A DNA stretch of 64,000 nt from Bin5 sp965232575 (GTDB lineage: Bacteria; Chloroflexota; Anaerolineae; Caldilineales; Caldilineaceae): the NCBI GenBank assembly GCA_965232575.1, contig CBDDPZ010000009.1, positions 992,001-1,056,000 of the forward strand. The letters are read 5' to 3'. A program made the position numbers and the translations under genes. Below are positions 8,183 to 16,744 of the stretch, in pieces (within the stretch, counting starts at the first letter, position 1; each line of letters begins with the position of its first letter). The notes beneath the pieces were generated by a model. It was not told the origin of the DNA. It worked only from the letters and a program-made list of their open reading frames with translations, and ran no database searches.

Positions 8183-8368
8183 ATGGCTGTACAAACCGTT
8201 ACCGCTGTGGCCGAATGTCCGGAATGTTTCGGCGAAGTCGAGCTTAACGACGTGATGGAGAACGAAATCGTCCAGTGCAGCGAATGCGGCGTGGACCTGG
8301 AGGTTATCGGAGTCGACCCGGTGGCGCTGGACCTGGCTCCGGAAGAGGACGAAGATTGGGGAGAATAG
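8183..8368 (+). CDS. lysW: LysW amino-group carrier protein
   Basis: The 61-residue acidic protein is the carrier on which lysine intermediates are built: its C-terminal Glu side chain is ligated to the amino group of alpha-aminoadipate. It shows a zinc-binding pair of motifs, C12-x2-C15 and C32-x2-C35, and the invariant C-terminal EDWGE ending in Glu61. The ATG follows GGGAGAGG. It lies six bases before LysX, which performs the ligation. The match to LysW is essentially complete. Confidence 0.97.
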   Translation: MAVQTVTAVAECPECFGEVELNDVMENEIVQCSECGVDLEVIGVDPVALDLAPEEDEDWGE

Positions 8369-8373
8369 GACAG

Positions 8374-9255
8374 ATGCGTGTTGGCATCCTCTACAGCCGC
8401 GTGCGCGCCGAAGAAAAGCTGCTGTTCGAGGAATTTACTCAGAGAGGCGCCGAGTTCGACCTGCTTGACGATCGCAGGCTGATTTTCGATATCACCGGCG
8501 GGGCGGAACTGACGGCGCGTTACGAAGATTACGATGTAATCGTCGAACGCTGTATCCACCACGGGCGGGCGCTGGTCAGCCTGCGCCTTCTTAACGACCG
8601 CGGCATCCCGACGGTCAATTCAGCGCAGGTCGCTGACGTCTGCGGTGACAAGCTCCAGACAACGAGCGCGCTGACCGCGGCAGGCGTTCCGTCACCTCGC
8701 ACCAAGGTCGCATTCACTGCCGGCAGCGCCCTAGAGGCAATGGAAGAGCTGGGATATCCCGTCGTAATGAAACCGTCTATCGGCTCGTGGGGGCGGCTTT
8801 TGAGCAAGATCAACGACCGCGAGGCTGCGGAGACGGTCCTGGAACACAAGGAAGTGCTGGGAACTTATCATCACAGCATCTTTTATATCCAGGAATACAT
8901 CGAAAAGCCGGGACGCGATATCCGCGCATTTACAGTTGGCAGCGAGACGATTTGCGCGATCTATCGCGACTCGCCCCATTGGATAACCAATACGGCCCGC
9001 GGCGGCCAGGCTTCTGTCTGTCCCGTAACGCCGGAGCTGAACGACCTCTGCGTGCGCGCCGCCAAAGCCGTCGGCGGCGGCTGCGTCGCCATCGACGTTC
9101 TTGAGGACCCGGAACGCGGACTGCTCGTGAACGAGGTGAACTACACGATGGAGTTCCGCAACAGCGTACTGCCTACCGGGGTCAATATCCCCGGCCGCAT
9201 TGCCGATTTTGCGCTTCAAGTGGGGCGCGAGGGCTGGAAAGCGGCCAACAGTTGA
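8374..9255 (+). CDS. lysX: LysW-alpha-aminoadipate ligase
   Basis: The 293-residue ATP-grasp enzyme (RimK-like) uses ATP to join the alpha-amino group of aminoadipate to the C-terminal Glu of LysW, protecting it. The ATP-grasp core is visible in YPVVMKPSIGSWGRLL and in the late metal-binding segment LLVNEVNYTMEF. I chose the ATG at 8374, six bases after the LysW stop, because the protein then starts MRVGILYSRVR as in the family; the longer open frame would overlap LysW. Some ArgX homologs act on glutamate for arginine; the homocitrate/homoaconitase context argues for lysine. Confidence 0.94.
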   Translation: MRVGILYSRVRAEEKLLFEEFTQRGAEFDLLDDRRLIFDITGGAELTARYEDYDVIVERCIHHGRALVSLRLLNDRGIPTVNSAQVADVCGDKLQTTSALTAAGVPSPRTKVAFTAGSALEAMEELGYPVVMKPSIGSWGRLLSKINDREAAETVLEHKEVLGTYHHSIFYIQEYIEKPGRDIRAFTVGSETICAIYRDSPHWITNTARGGQASVCPVTPELNDLCVRAAKAVGGGCVAIDVLEDPERGLLVNEVNYTMEFRNSVLPTGVNIPGRIADFALQVGREGWKAANS

Positions 9256-9288
9256 CGCCATAGGGGTGAAACTGTCCACCTGCAGAAA

Positions 9289-10386
9289 GTGAGCGGTCCG
9301 ATCGTGGGGCAAGTCAGTCCAGATTCCAGAATTTCAGTTTCAATACTCGGGGCCAGCGGGTATGCCGGGGGCGAGCTGCTGCGTCTGCTGTTGGATCATC
9401 CGCACGTCGACATTGCCCAGGTAACGAGCGAACGCAACGCCGGCTCATTCGTCCACTTTACCCATCCCAACTTGCGCGGGCGCACCAGACTGAAATTTGT
9501 CAGCGCAGCCGAGTTGGGGCGTTGCGACCTGCTGGTGCTGGGTCTGCCCCACGGCGGCGCCATGGGCCGCATCGATGAATTCGCAGAACTGGCGGACCGC
9601 ATCATCGACCTCAGCGCCGATTTCCGTCTGCGGAACCCGCGGGCCTACATGGAATGGTACGGCAAAGAGCACAGCGCGCCCGATTGGCTCGGCAGATTCG
9701 TCTACGGTCTGCCGGAGCTATACCGTGAGCAGATTTGCAGCGCCCCCTACGTGAGCGGCGTCGGCTGCAACGCGACCGCCAGCGTCCTGGCCGTGTGGCC
9801 GCTCTTCGCGGCCGGCCTGGCCGACCCGCAACGGGACCTGATTTGCGAGGTAAAGGTCGGCAGCAGCGAAGGCGGCAACCGCGCGGGCGATGCGACCCAC
9901 CATCCGGAGCGGGCGCGGGCGATGCGCAGCTTTGCGCCCACGGGACACCGCCACACGGCGGAGCTCTTGCAGGCCCTGGCGCTGGCCGGCGCCGATGACT
10001 ACGCCGCGGTAGCCGCTCATATGAGCGCGACGGCGGTCGACAACGTGCGCGGTGTGCTCGCCACCGCTCACATTTTCGTCAAGGAGAGCGTCAGCGAGCG
10101 GGATCTTTGGCGGGCCTACCGTCAGACCTATCGGGACGAGCCGTTTGTGCGCATCGTCAAGGAGAAGACCGGCATCTACCGCTACCCCGAGCCAAAGATT
10201 CTGAGCGGCAGCAACTTCGCCGACGTCGGTTTCGAACTGGATGAACGCACAGGTCGCGTCGTCGCCCTCTGCGCCATCGACAACCTGGTCAAGGGCGCGG
10301 CCGGCAGCGCCTTGCAGAGCCTGAATTTGATGTGCGGCTGGGACGAGACGACCGGATTGGGCTTCTCAGGGTTGCATCCGATTTGA
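9289..10386 (+). CDS. lysY: LysW-aminoadipate-6-phosphate reductase
   Basis: The 365-residue protein is an ArgC-like NADPH-dependent semialdehyde dehydrogenase that reduces LysW-bound aminoadipyl phosphate to the semialdehyde. It has the N-terminal dinucleotide motif GASGYAGGELLRLLL and the active-site Cys in GVGCNATASV, the LysY version of the ArgC site. It starts at a GTG (9289) preceded by GCAGAAA; no ATG fits. It is the last lysine gene seen here: the kinase, aminotransferase and deacylase that normally follow are missing, and a restriction-modification gene comes next. Confidence 0.93.
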   Translation: MSGPIVGQVSPDSRISVSILGASGYAGGELLRLLLDHPHVDIAQVTSERNAGSFVHFTHPNLRGRTRLKFVSAAELGRCDLLVLGLPHGGAMGRIDEFAELADRIIDLSADFRLRNPRAYMEWYGKEHSAPDWLGRFVYGLPELYREQICSAPYVSGVGCNATASVLAVWPLFAAGLADPQRDLICEVKVGSSEGGNRAGDATHHPERARAMRSFAPTGHRHTAELLQALALAGADDYAAVAAHMSATAVDNVRGVLATAHIFVKESVSERDLWRAYRQTYRDEPFVRIVKEKTGIYRYPEPKILSGSNFADVGFELDERTGRVVALCAIDNLVKGAAGSALQSLNLMCGWDETTGLGFSGLHPI

Positions 10387-10426
10387 TCTTCAGCAGCTGC
10401 GGGCACAAATTGGTTTTCATCATTGA

Positions 10427-13183
10427 TTGCAGGCGCGGATGATCCGGGAACACGAACATACGCTCAACGTCTGGCTGGCCTCACATTTGAAAAGCTATGG
10501 GTTGGCCGCCAAGCAGGAAGTTAAGAAACCGGGAAATCGCCGTTTGGACGTTGAAGTAAAGATTGGCCCGTTGTCGATTGCGATAGAAGCTGAGCATGGT
10601 CAGAGTAGCGCGAAGAAGGCGGCCGCCATCCGCGACGCCGACGCCCGGTTAAAGCAGAATCTGGCCCAATGCGCGCTTGCCGTCTGCTACCCTGATGACA
10701 CGACTGAGGAATCACTGCCGTCAGCCCAACTGCTCTGGACCGTGCGCGACCCGGCTGCGCCTACACCCGCGTCTGCACACTGGGGTTCCGGTGACCTCGA
10801 ACAGCTGGTCTCGGTAATCCGGCTCACACCGGCGCAACTCGGCGACCCCGACTCGGTGGCCGCCGCGCTGTCCAGCAGCCTGGACGGCGCGGTCGCGCGG
10901 CTCAGTGAAGGCCAGAAGCGGGATTTAGCCAAGGCGTTGGACTTGCCTGCCAGTACAAAACGAACAAAGAAAAAGCCTTGGGATCCGGCGGCCAAGCGGG
11001 CTTTGCTCGTGATTGTCACCGCGGTCATGTTCCATGCCCGGCTGGATGGCCATCGACACAGACTGAGACCAGAATATGACAGCAGAACAGACCCGCCAAA
11101 ACCTTTTGACGACGACTGGCCGCCCGCTATGGCGCAGCAGTGCGCTGATTCTGCCGATCCTATCCAGGCGTTCGCAGATGCTTGGAATCTGATCCTGGCG
11201 CTCGATTACAAGCCGATCTTTGAAACGGGACGCGCAGCCCTGTACTCCTGCCCCAATGACCCGGCCTATACCGCGGCGATTCGGGACAGCGCCCGCGCTG
11301 CGCTGGCCGTGGCGCGCACCATCGCCGGGCTGCGCCATGACCTCCTAGGCCGCATCTTCCATACCGTGCTTGACACCGCACGTTATGACGGCTCCTTCTA
11401 CACGACGACGGCCGCGGCGACGCTGCTGGCCACACTGGCTATCGACGAAGAGATGTGCGACTGGCAGGATGCGGAGGCCATCGCCCGGCTGCGGATAATC
11501 GACCCGGCGTGCGGCACGGGTACACTACTGATGGCGGCGGCGGAACGGATCCGCGACCTGGCCCCTCAGTCACTGGATGATGAGGTGGTGGCCGCGGCGC
11601 TGATAGAGCAGATCCTCTGCGGCTACGATATCAACCTGACCGCCACCCACATGGCCGCGACTACGCTGGGTCTGCTCTCGCCCACGACCCAGTTTCGCAA
11701 CATGAAGATCGGGCGCGCCTTTCTGGGCGTGGACGGGTTCGGCGAGGCCTACCTGGGTTCGCTGGAGTTTCTGGAGCGGCAGCCCTGGCTGATACCCTGG
11801 CCCAAATCTGTCCAGGCCGTATCCCAGATAGAGACCGGCGAGGAGATCGCGCAGGCTGAACAGGCCGATCTGGTGATAATGAACCCGCCCTTCACCCGCG
11901 ACAGCCTGCGCCACGACCAGTTCAGCCGCGAAGAGGAGCGCAAAATCAAGGCGCGCGAGAAGGCGTTGTTCGCCAACAAGCCGGTGCATCTGTCCCATAA
12001 TGGCGGGGCATTTCTGTATCTCGCCGATTTTCTGGCCAAAGATGGCAACGGTACGGTGGCAGCCATCTTGCCATTGGTCGGCGCAACCAATTACTCAACT
12101 GAGGAAATACGTAAATACCTGGCGGAGCAATTCCATATCGAGACGATCGTAACTTCCCATGACCCGGAGCGCATCTACTTTTCCGAAAACACCAACATCG
12201 GCGAGATGTTGCTGATATGCCGGCGCTGGCCTGTGGATAGAGGACCGAAACCACCAACACGAGTGATCAATCTGGCAGAGAATCCCGCGTCACCATCCGC
12301 CGCAATCTCCGCTGCGCATGCAATCAAGGATGGCACTGTAGCAGCCCAAGGAACAGGAACGGTGCAGGAGTGGCCAGAAGAAAAAATCGCGGCCGGCGAT
12401 TGGAGCGCGGTGCAGTTTCTCTCTCCGTACTTGTGCGTAACATTCGCCGCCCTAAAAAATGGAGACCTGTTCCCGTCAATCTCTCTGGGGAGGATTTCTA
12501 AAATTGGTCCGGCCGGTCAACGGATACGAGACGCCTTCGTAAAGTCTACAATGCCGGACGAATTGGGCAGAGTTGCCCTTTGGCAGCACGATACTGAGAC
12601 TACTCAATCAATGGCGGCACGAGCGGACACGCATATCATCGCCAAGTCGGGAAAGGCGCATTTAGCCAAAAAATATTGGCAACAGCGCAGCACTTTGTTT
12701 TTGCCACATCGTCTGTTTCTGCCAACTGCTCGAGTTGCGACTGTCCGATTGAGCACGCCGGTATTGGGGTCATTGTGGACGCCTTGCCGCCTTGCCGTTT
12801 GGCTGGACAGTCTACCGGAATCGGAAAAGGCTTTGTGCATCTATTTCAATTCGTCGGTTGGATTGCTATCGATTTTGGGGGATCGTACAAACAAGAAGCC
12901 GACTTATCCTCAGTTCTCGCTGGATGACTTACGCAAACTGGTTGTGCCAGACTTTGCCGTTATCGGCGAAGATGCTGTCGCCGCGTTGGCGGAAATCTAC
13001 GATGCCTATGCCAGAGATGTGCTGCTGCCACTGCCGCAGATGTACGAGTGTCCCGTTCGCCGGGCGCTGGATGATGCCGTGATCGCCGCGCTTGATCTTG
13101 ATGAAGAGACGGTAGCCACGATCCGCTGCAGCCTGGCTGCGGAGCCGTCGGTGACGGGGCGGCGGTATAGCGCTCTGCAGTAG
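10427..13183 (+). CDS. Large DNA methyltransferase/nuclease-like restriction-modification protein
   Basis: The 918-residue protein has an N-terminal nuclease-like region (D41, then IAIEAEHG with E54 and E56, a PD-(D/E)xK-like arrangement), a helical linker, and an N6-adenine methylase core with motif I DPACGTGTL (D359) and motif IV NPPF (N486). The C-terminal third carries FLSPYL and similar segments seen in target-recognition regions. This is the build of type IIG or Eco57I-like single-chain enzymes, or of orphan type-I-like methylases. The start is either TTG 10427 or the in-frame ATG at 10439. It lies 41 bases after LysY and may be read through from the lysine operon. DNA target unknown. 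Confidence 0.8.
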   Translation: MQARMIREHEHTLNVWLASHLKSYGLAAKQEVKKPGNRRLDVEVKIGPLSIAIEAEHGQSSAKKAAAIRDADARLKQNLAQCALAVCYPDDTTEESLPSAQLLWTVRDPAAPTPASAHWGSGDLEQLVSVIRLTPAQLGDPDSVAAALSSSLDGAVARLSEGQKRDLAKALDLPASTKRTKKKPWDPAAKRALLVIVTAVMFHARLDGHRHRLRPEYDSRTDPPKPFDDDWPPAMAQQCADSADPIQAFADAWNLILALDYKPIFETGRAALYSCPNDPAYTAAIRDSARAALAVARTIAGLRHDLLGRIFHTVLDTARYDGSFYTTTAAATLLATLAIDEEMCDWQDAEAIARLRIIDPACGTGTLLMAAAERIRDLAPQSLDDEVVAAALIEQILCGYDINLTATHMAATTLGLLSPTTQFRNMKIGRAFLGVDGFGEAYLGSLEFLERQPWLIPWPKSVQAVSQIETGEEIAQAEQADLVIMNPPFTRDSLRHDQFSREEERKIKAREKALFANKPVHLSHNGGAFLYLADFLAKDGNGTVAAILPLVGATNYSTEEIRKYLAEQFHIETIVTSHDPERIYFSENTNIGEMLLICRRWPVDRGPKPPTRVINLAENPASPSAAISAAHAIKDGTVAAQGTGTVQEWPEEKIAAGDWSAVQFLSPYLCVTFAALKNGDLFPSISLGRISKIGPAGQRIRDAFVKSTMPDELGRVALWQHDTETTQSMAARADTHIIAKSGKAHLAKKYWQQRSTLFLPHRLFLPTARVATVRLSTPVLGSLWTPCRLAVWLDSLPESEKALCIYFNSSVGLLSILGDRTNKKPTYPQFSLDDLRKLVVPDFAVIGEDAVAALAEIYDAYARDVLLPLPQMYECPVRRALDDAVIAALDLDEETVATIRCSLAAEPSVTGRRYSALQ

Positions 13184-13226
13184 TTGGGATATTTGGAACG
13201 TTTGTGCTGGAATGAAACACATGAAT

Positions 13227-13289
13227 TGACCTGTCCCCGTGCTTGTCGGACTAACATAATGGGTGGTACAAACATCGGGGGGCAGGTCA
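13227..13289. repeat. Imperfect palindromic element
   Basis: TGACCTGTCCCCG (13227-13239) is nearly complementary to CGGGGGGCAGGTCA (13276-13289), giving a hairpin of about 12 bp with a 36-base loop just downstream of the methylase gene. No T-run follows. It resembles REP- or small-transposon-end palindromes rather than a terminator. No transposase is nearby. Confidence 0.6.
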
Positions 13290-13397
13290 CAGCCTGCTTG
13301 TCGGAACGTACGAGCCTGTACCCGAAAATAGCTTAGCGATGCAAGAACAACGGCAGAAGCCCTCAACGCCTCCGCGCGGCTGCATTTGTCCAAGCGA

Positions 13398-13913
13398 ATG
13401 ACAGGGCGAGGATCTGTTTTCTCTTTCCTGTGGACGCCTGGCAGGCGACAGGTCTCGCTGCCTCTCGACGGGAATGTTGACGTGGCCGCGCAACGGCTCG
13501 GAGAGGCGCTGGCGTCGAGCGGAGAGGTTGCCGGCCGGGTAGCAGGGCGGGGCGTGAAAATTGAACGTCATCCGAGCCGGGCAAGTCAGAGAGGCGCGTT
13601 CGCACGGGTCTTTTACGGTATGATACGGGAAGACCAAGAGATGTGCCGCCTGGTTGGTCACTTCCAGCTGCATCCTGTCGGTCGCCTTTACATTGCGGCG
13701 TGGATCGGATTGAGCACATTGCTGGCATTGGCGCTCCTGGCGGCCGGCGTCCTCCGGGCGACGCCGGAGAGTACGGCCCAGGACGCGCTGCCCTTCTTGT
13801 TGCCTGCGCTGCTGCCGTTTCTGGGCCTGGGCGCGGCTTACTGGCGGCGGCGCAAGGGAAGGCCCGACGAAGCCGCCATTCGTCGCTGGCTGGGCACGAT
13901 AAGAGCTAAGTAG
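13398..13913 (+). CDS. Small membrane protein of unknown function
   Basis: About 171 residues are encoded. The N-terminal half has no known domain but looks like a beta-rich cytoplasmic region (around FARVFYGMI and LVGHFQLHP). Two hydrophobic segments follow, one starting LYIAAWIGLSTLLALALLAA and one around ALPFLLPALLPFLGLGAAYW, with a basic loop and tail after them (WRRRKGRPDE), so it is likely a two-helix membrane protein. The start is uncertain: a TTG at 13386, ATG at 13398, or the later in-frame ATGs at 13620 and 13641. I do not recognise the family by name. Confidence 0.6.
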   Translation: MTGRGSVFSFLWTPGRRQVSLPLDGNVDVAAQRLGEALASSGEVAGRVAGRGVKIERHPSRASQRGAFARVFYGMIREDQEMCRLVGHFQLHPVGRLYIAAWIGLSTLLALALLAAGVLRATPESTAQDALPFLLPALLPFLGLGAAYWRRRKGRPDEAAIRRWLGTIRAK

Positions 13914-13996
13914 CCGTCATCTTAACAGAAATCGCTGACCCGTATCCGAGTTGAACACGCAGGTAAACCCGCCTCGAACGAAAGAGGAGCGAAATC

Positions 13997-14542
13997 ATGT
14001 CGAAAGTAACACACTTGAAGATGGCAGAACTGGAACAGAACTTGGATGAAATTCGCAGTTCACCCAGGGCCGAAGGCAGGCTGGAACTCATCGTCAGGCG
14101 GCCCCGTTCGGGTGAGAGGGAAGTGGTCGACGAGGGCGAATTGACCGTTGCCGAAGGACTTGTCGGTGACAACTGGAGTACGCGCAACCCCGGTGTTCCT
14201 CTTGAACCGGAACGTCAACTTACGATCATGAACGCCCGCGTTGCCGGTCTCCTTGCGCAGGATGCCGACCGCTGGCAACTCTTTGGCGACCAGCTCTACA
14301 TCGATTTCGAACTCTCAGAGGCGAACTTGCCATCAGGCGCGCGTTTGGCCCTGGGAGACGCTGTCATCGAAGTGACTGCGGTCGACCATACCGGCTGCAA
14401 GAAGTTTGCGGAGCGTTTTGGCGTAGACGCTGTGAAGTTCGTAAGCACTCCGGAAGGCAAAGCGTTGCGCCTGAGAGGCATGTACGCGAAGGTGGTGCAG
14501 CCCGGCCCGATTCGCGCCGGCGACATGGTGCGCAAGCTTTGA
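13997..14542 (+). CDS. MOSC domain protein
   Basis: The 181-residue protein has the MOSC (molybdenum cofactor sulfurase C-terminal-like) layout: GLVGDNW early, QLTIMNARV, a substrate-pocket segment SEANLPSGARLALGDAVIEVT, and the conserved Cys in HTGCKKFAERFG that carries or transfers sulfur. Stand-alone MOSC proteins are thought to handle molybdenum-cofactor sulfur or detoxify small molecules. The ATG follows AAAGAGGAG at good spacing. No molybdenum enzyme is adjacent, so the partner is unknown. Confidence 0.85.
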   Translation: MSKVTHLKMAELEQNLDEIRSSPRAEGRLELIVRRPRSGEREVVDEGELTVAEGLVGDNWSTRNPGVPLEPERQLTIMNARVAGLLAQDADRWQLFGDQLYIDFELSEANLPSGARLALGDAVIEVTAVDHTGCKKFAERFGVDAVKFVSTPEGKALRLRGMYAKVVQPGPIRAGDMVRKL

Positions 14543-14666
14543 GTCCGGCTTCCTCTTTCTTACACCTTCCCCCGATCTCCCAGGATTGCGTCCGTTTGCG
14601 CTCCTGCAATTGGGCGCGCCTTTCTAAAGAATCGGCGCCTTAAGACCAGCGACGTCACTGGCTATC

Positions 14667-14735
14667 AGGACTTGTTGACGTTTGTCAGAACAGCGATTTA
14701 CGGGAGCAAAGCGCGGCTGCTCATGAAGGGCCGCG
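14667..14735 (-). repeat. Dispersed repeat family A, copy 1 (partial, inverted)
   Basis: The reverse complement of this stretch matches copies at 18.6, 49.5 and 55.8 kb over the core that reads GCTTTGCTCCCGTAAATCGC and then TGTTCTGACAAACGTCAAC. It lies in the MOSC-ABC gap, directly beside a copy of repeat family B. No coding content is seen. Confidence 0.85.
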
Positions 14736-14742
14736 CGGGTGC

Positions 14743-14848
14743 GATTCAAAATGGGGGCAAGTTTCCGGCTGCCTCTGTCCCACTGCACAGGCTGCGGGCG
14801 AGACGCCCGCGATCCCAGTGAGGTGCCCCCAAATCTGGCGTACACCCC
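14743..14848 (+). repeat. Dispersed repeat family B, copy 1
   Basis: About 105 bases nearly identical to 61309-61412. The unit is a nested foldback: outer arms GGGGGCA and TGCCCCC, inner perfect hairpin GCGGGCG-AGA-CGCCCGC. It lies just before the ABC exporter gene and supplies extra upstream open codons to it, which I regard as non-coding. Confidence 0.88.
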
Positions 14849-14916
14849 AAATCCAGGAAACATGGTACAATGGGTTCGCTGCGCGTTCAGCAGCATTACT
14901 AAACCGGATTTGGAAA

Positions 14917-16698
14917 ATGTCAACCGCGCCCGCGGAACTGTCGTCACTTACCGGCTCGAACAACAACCGCCGCTACCTGTGGCGGGCCCTGCGCCTGCTG
15001 CGGCCGTACTGGCGCCTCACGGTCTCCGCATACGCTGCACTCCTGGGGACCACCGCGATCCTCCTTGTGACCCCCCAGTTCATCCGCTGGATCGTCGACC
15101 AGGGGATTCGTCAAAATGACCTGCGTCTGCTGACCTGGTCCGTTCTGGGTCTGCTGGCGCTGACCGCAGTGCGCGGTATCCTTACATTCCTCTCCAGCCT
15201 GTTTGCGGAAACGGCATCGCAAGGTGTGTCCTACGATCTGCGCCGCGACCTGCACGCCAAGCTCACGGAACTTTCGTTTGCCTATCACGACCGTACAGAA
15301 TCGGGGCAACTCCTTTCGCGGGCAATGCAGGACGTGGAAAGACTTCGCATGCTCACAGGGCGGTCGATTCTTGGACTTGCCAATGGCGTTGTCCTGCTGA
15401 TCGGCTCTGCGGCGGCGCTGGTCCTGATGGACCCCCTGCTGGCCTTGCTTGCGATGCTGACCATGCCGGTCCTGGCACACCGCGCCATGCGTTTCGGCGC
15501 CCGCTACAGACCTTTGTCAGTAGAGATCCAGCAGCAGCTGGCCGTGTTGACGACACGGTTGGAACAGAACCTGCGCGGTGCCCGCATTGTCAAAGCGTTT
15601 GCCCAGGAAGACGCGGAAATCGACCGTTTTGAGACCGAGAACCAGAAATGGTTTGGGCTGGCCGCGGCCACAGCCAGGCTCACCGCCCTGAACATACCGC
15701 TGCTGGACCTGATTGCGAATCTCGCTACGGTAATCATTGTCTGGTTGGGCGGGTTCCTGGTGATCCGGGACGCTCTGACCCTGGGAGAGCTCGTAGCGTT
15801 CATCACCTATCTCGCGCAGTTGACGTCTCCGATCCGCAGGCTGGGCTTTCTTATTCCTGCCATTGCCATGGCCGGCGCTTCAGCCGAGCGGGTGTTTGAG
15901 ATCCTTGACGAGGAGACCCAGGTCAAAGAAGGCAAGGACGCAAAGCCTCTTGGGCCAATTCGCGGCCATCTCCGTTTTGACAACGTCTCGTTCAGCTACG
16001 CTCGACCCCACAACGTGCTGCGCGAGGTATCGTTCGAGCTGGAACCCGGCCAGGTCCTGGCTCTGCTCGGCCCGACCGGATCGGGCAAGTCGTCGATCAT
16101 CAACATGATCCCCCGCTTTTATGATCCAACGGAGGGGCGGGTCCTGCTGGACGGCAGTGATATTCGCGGGACAACGCTGCATTCTCTCCGCAGCCAGATC
16201 GGTATCGTTTTGCAAGAGTCAACCCTTTTTGCGACCACCATTCGGGAAAACATCGCGTTCGGGCGGCCCGATGCCACCGACGAAGAGGTGGTCGAGGCAG
16301 CGCAGGCGGCGCAGGCCCACGAGTTCATCGAGAGCTTTCCGGAAGGCTACGAAACCAAGGTGGGGGAGCGCGGGGCAACGTTGTCCGGCGGCCAACGGCA
16401 GCGTGTGGCCATCGCCCGAACGCTGCTGACCGACCCGAGAATTCTGATCCTCGACGACGCCACGTCAAGCGTGGATACCCAGACCGAACACCTGATTCAA
16501 TTGGCCCTCTCCAACCTGATGAAGGGGCGAACCTCGGTTGTCATCGCCCAACGTCTCAGCACTGTTCGTCTGGCCGACCAGATCCTGATGCTTGAAAAGG
16601 GCCGGATCGAGGCTGCCGGCAGGCATGAGGAGCTGTTCGAGAGATCTGCGCTGTATCGCAGGATTTACGAGGAGCAGTTGGAAAAGATGGAAATGTAG
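14917..16698 (+). CDS. ABC exporter subunit 1 (degenerate-site half)
   Basis: The 593-residue half-transporter has six predicted membrane helices followed by an ATP-binding domain. It carries Walker A GPTGSGKSS (from G385), signature LSGGQ (489-493) and Walker B ILILDD, in which the usual catalytic Glu is Asp (D514). With the next gene this forms a heterodimeric type IV exporter like TM287/288 or BmrCD, moving lipids, drugs or peptides out across the inner membrane. I chose the ATG at 14917 because upstream codons come from repeat B. The Asp fits the non-hydrolysing site typical of one partner. Substrate unknown. Confidence 0.93.
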   Translation: MSTAPAELSSLTGSNNNRRYLWRALRLLRPYWRLTVSAYAALLGTTAILLVTPQFIRWIVDQGIRQNDLRLLTWSVLGLLALTAVRGILTFLSSLFAETASQGVSYDLRRDLHAKLTELSFAYHDRTESGQLLSRAMQDVERLRMLTGRSILGLANGVVLLIGSAAALVLMDPLLALLAMLTMPVLAHRAMRFGARYRPLSVEIQQQLAVLTTRLEQNLRGARIVKAFAQEDAEIDRFETENQKWFGLAAATARLTALNIPLLDLIANLATVIIVWLGGFLVIRDALTLGELVAFITYLAQLTSPIRRLGFLIPAIAMAGASAERVFEILDEETQVKEGKDAKPLGPIRGHLRFDNVSFSYARPHNVLREVSFELEPGQVLALLGPTGSGKSSIINMIPRFYDPTEGRVLLDGSDIRGTTLHSLRSQIGIVLQESTLFATTIRENIAFGRPDATDEEVVEAAQAAQAHEFIESFPEGYETKVGERGATLSGGQRQRVAIARTLLTDPRILILDDATSSVDTQTEHLIQLALSNLMKGRTSVVIAQRLSTVRLADQILMLEKGRIEAAGRHEELFERSALYRRIYEEQLEKMEM

Positions 16699-16699
16699 A

Positions 16700-16721
16700 G
16701 AGCGGCTCATTCGCTCCTTTT
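16700..16721 (+). terminator. Weak hairpin between the two ABC genes
   Basis: GAGCG (16700-16704) pairs with CGCTC (16712-16716) and is followed by CTTTTATT. The stem is only 5 bp, so termination would be partial at most; it may tune the ratio of the two subunits. Low confidence. Confidence 0.25.
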
Positions 16722-16744
16722 ATTCAGGCACTTGAATTACGACA

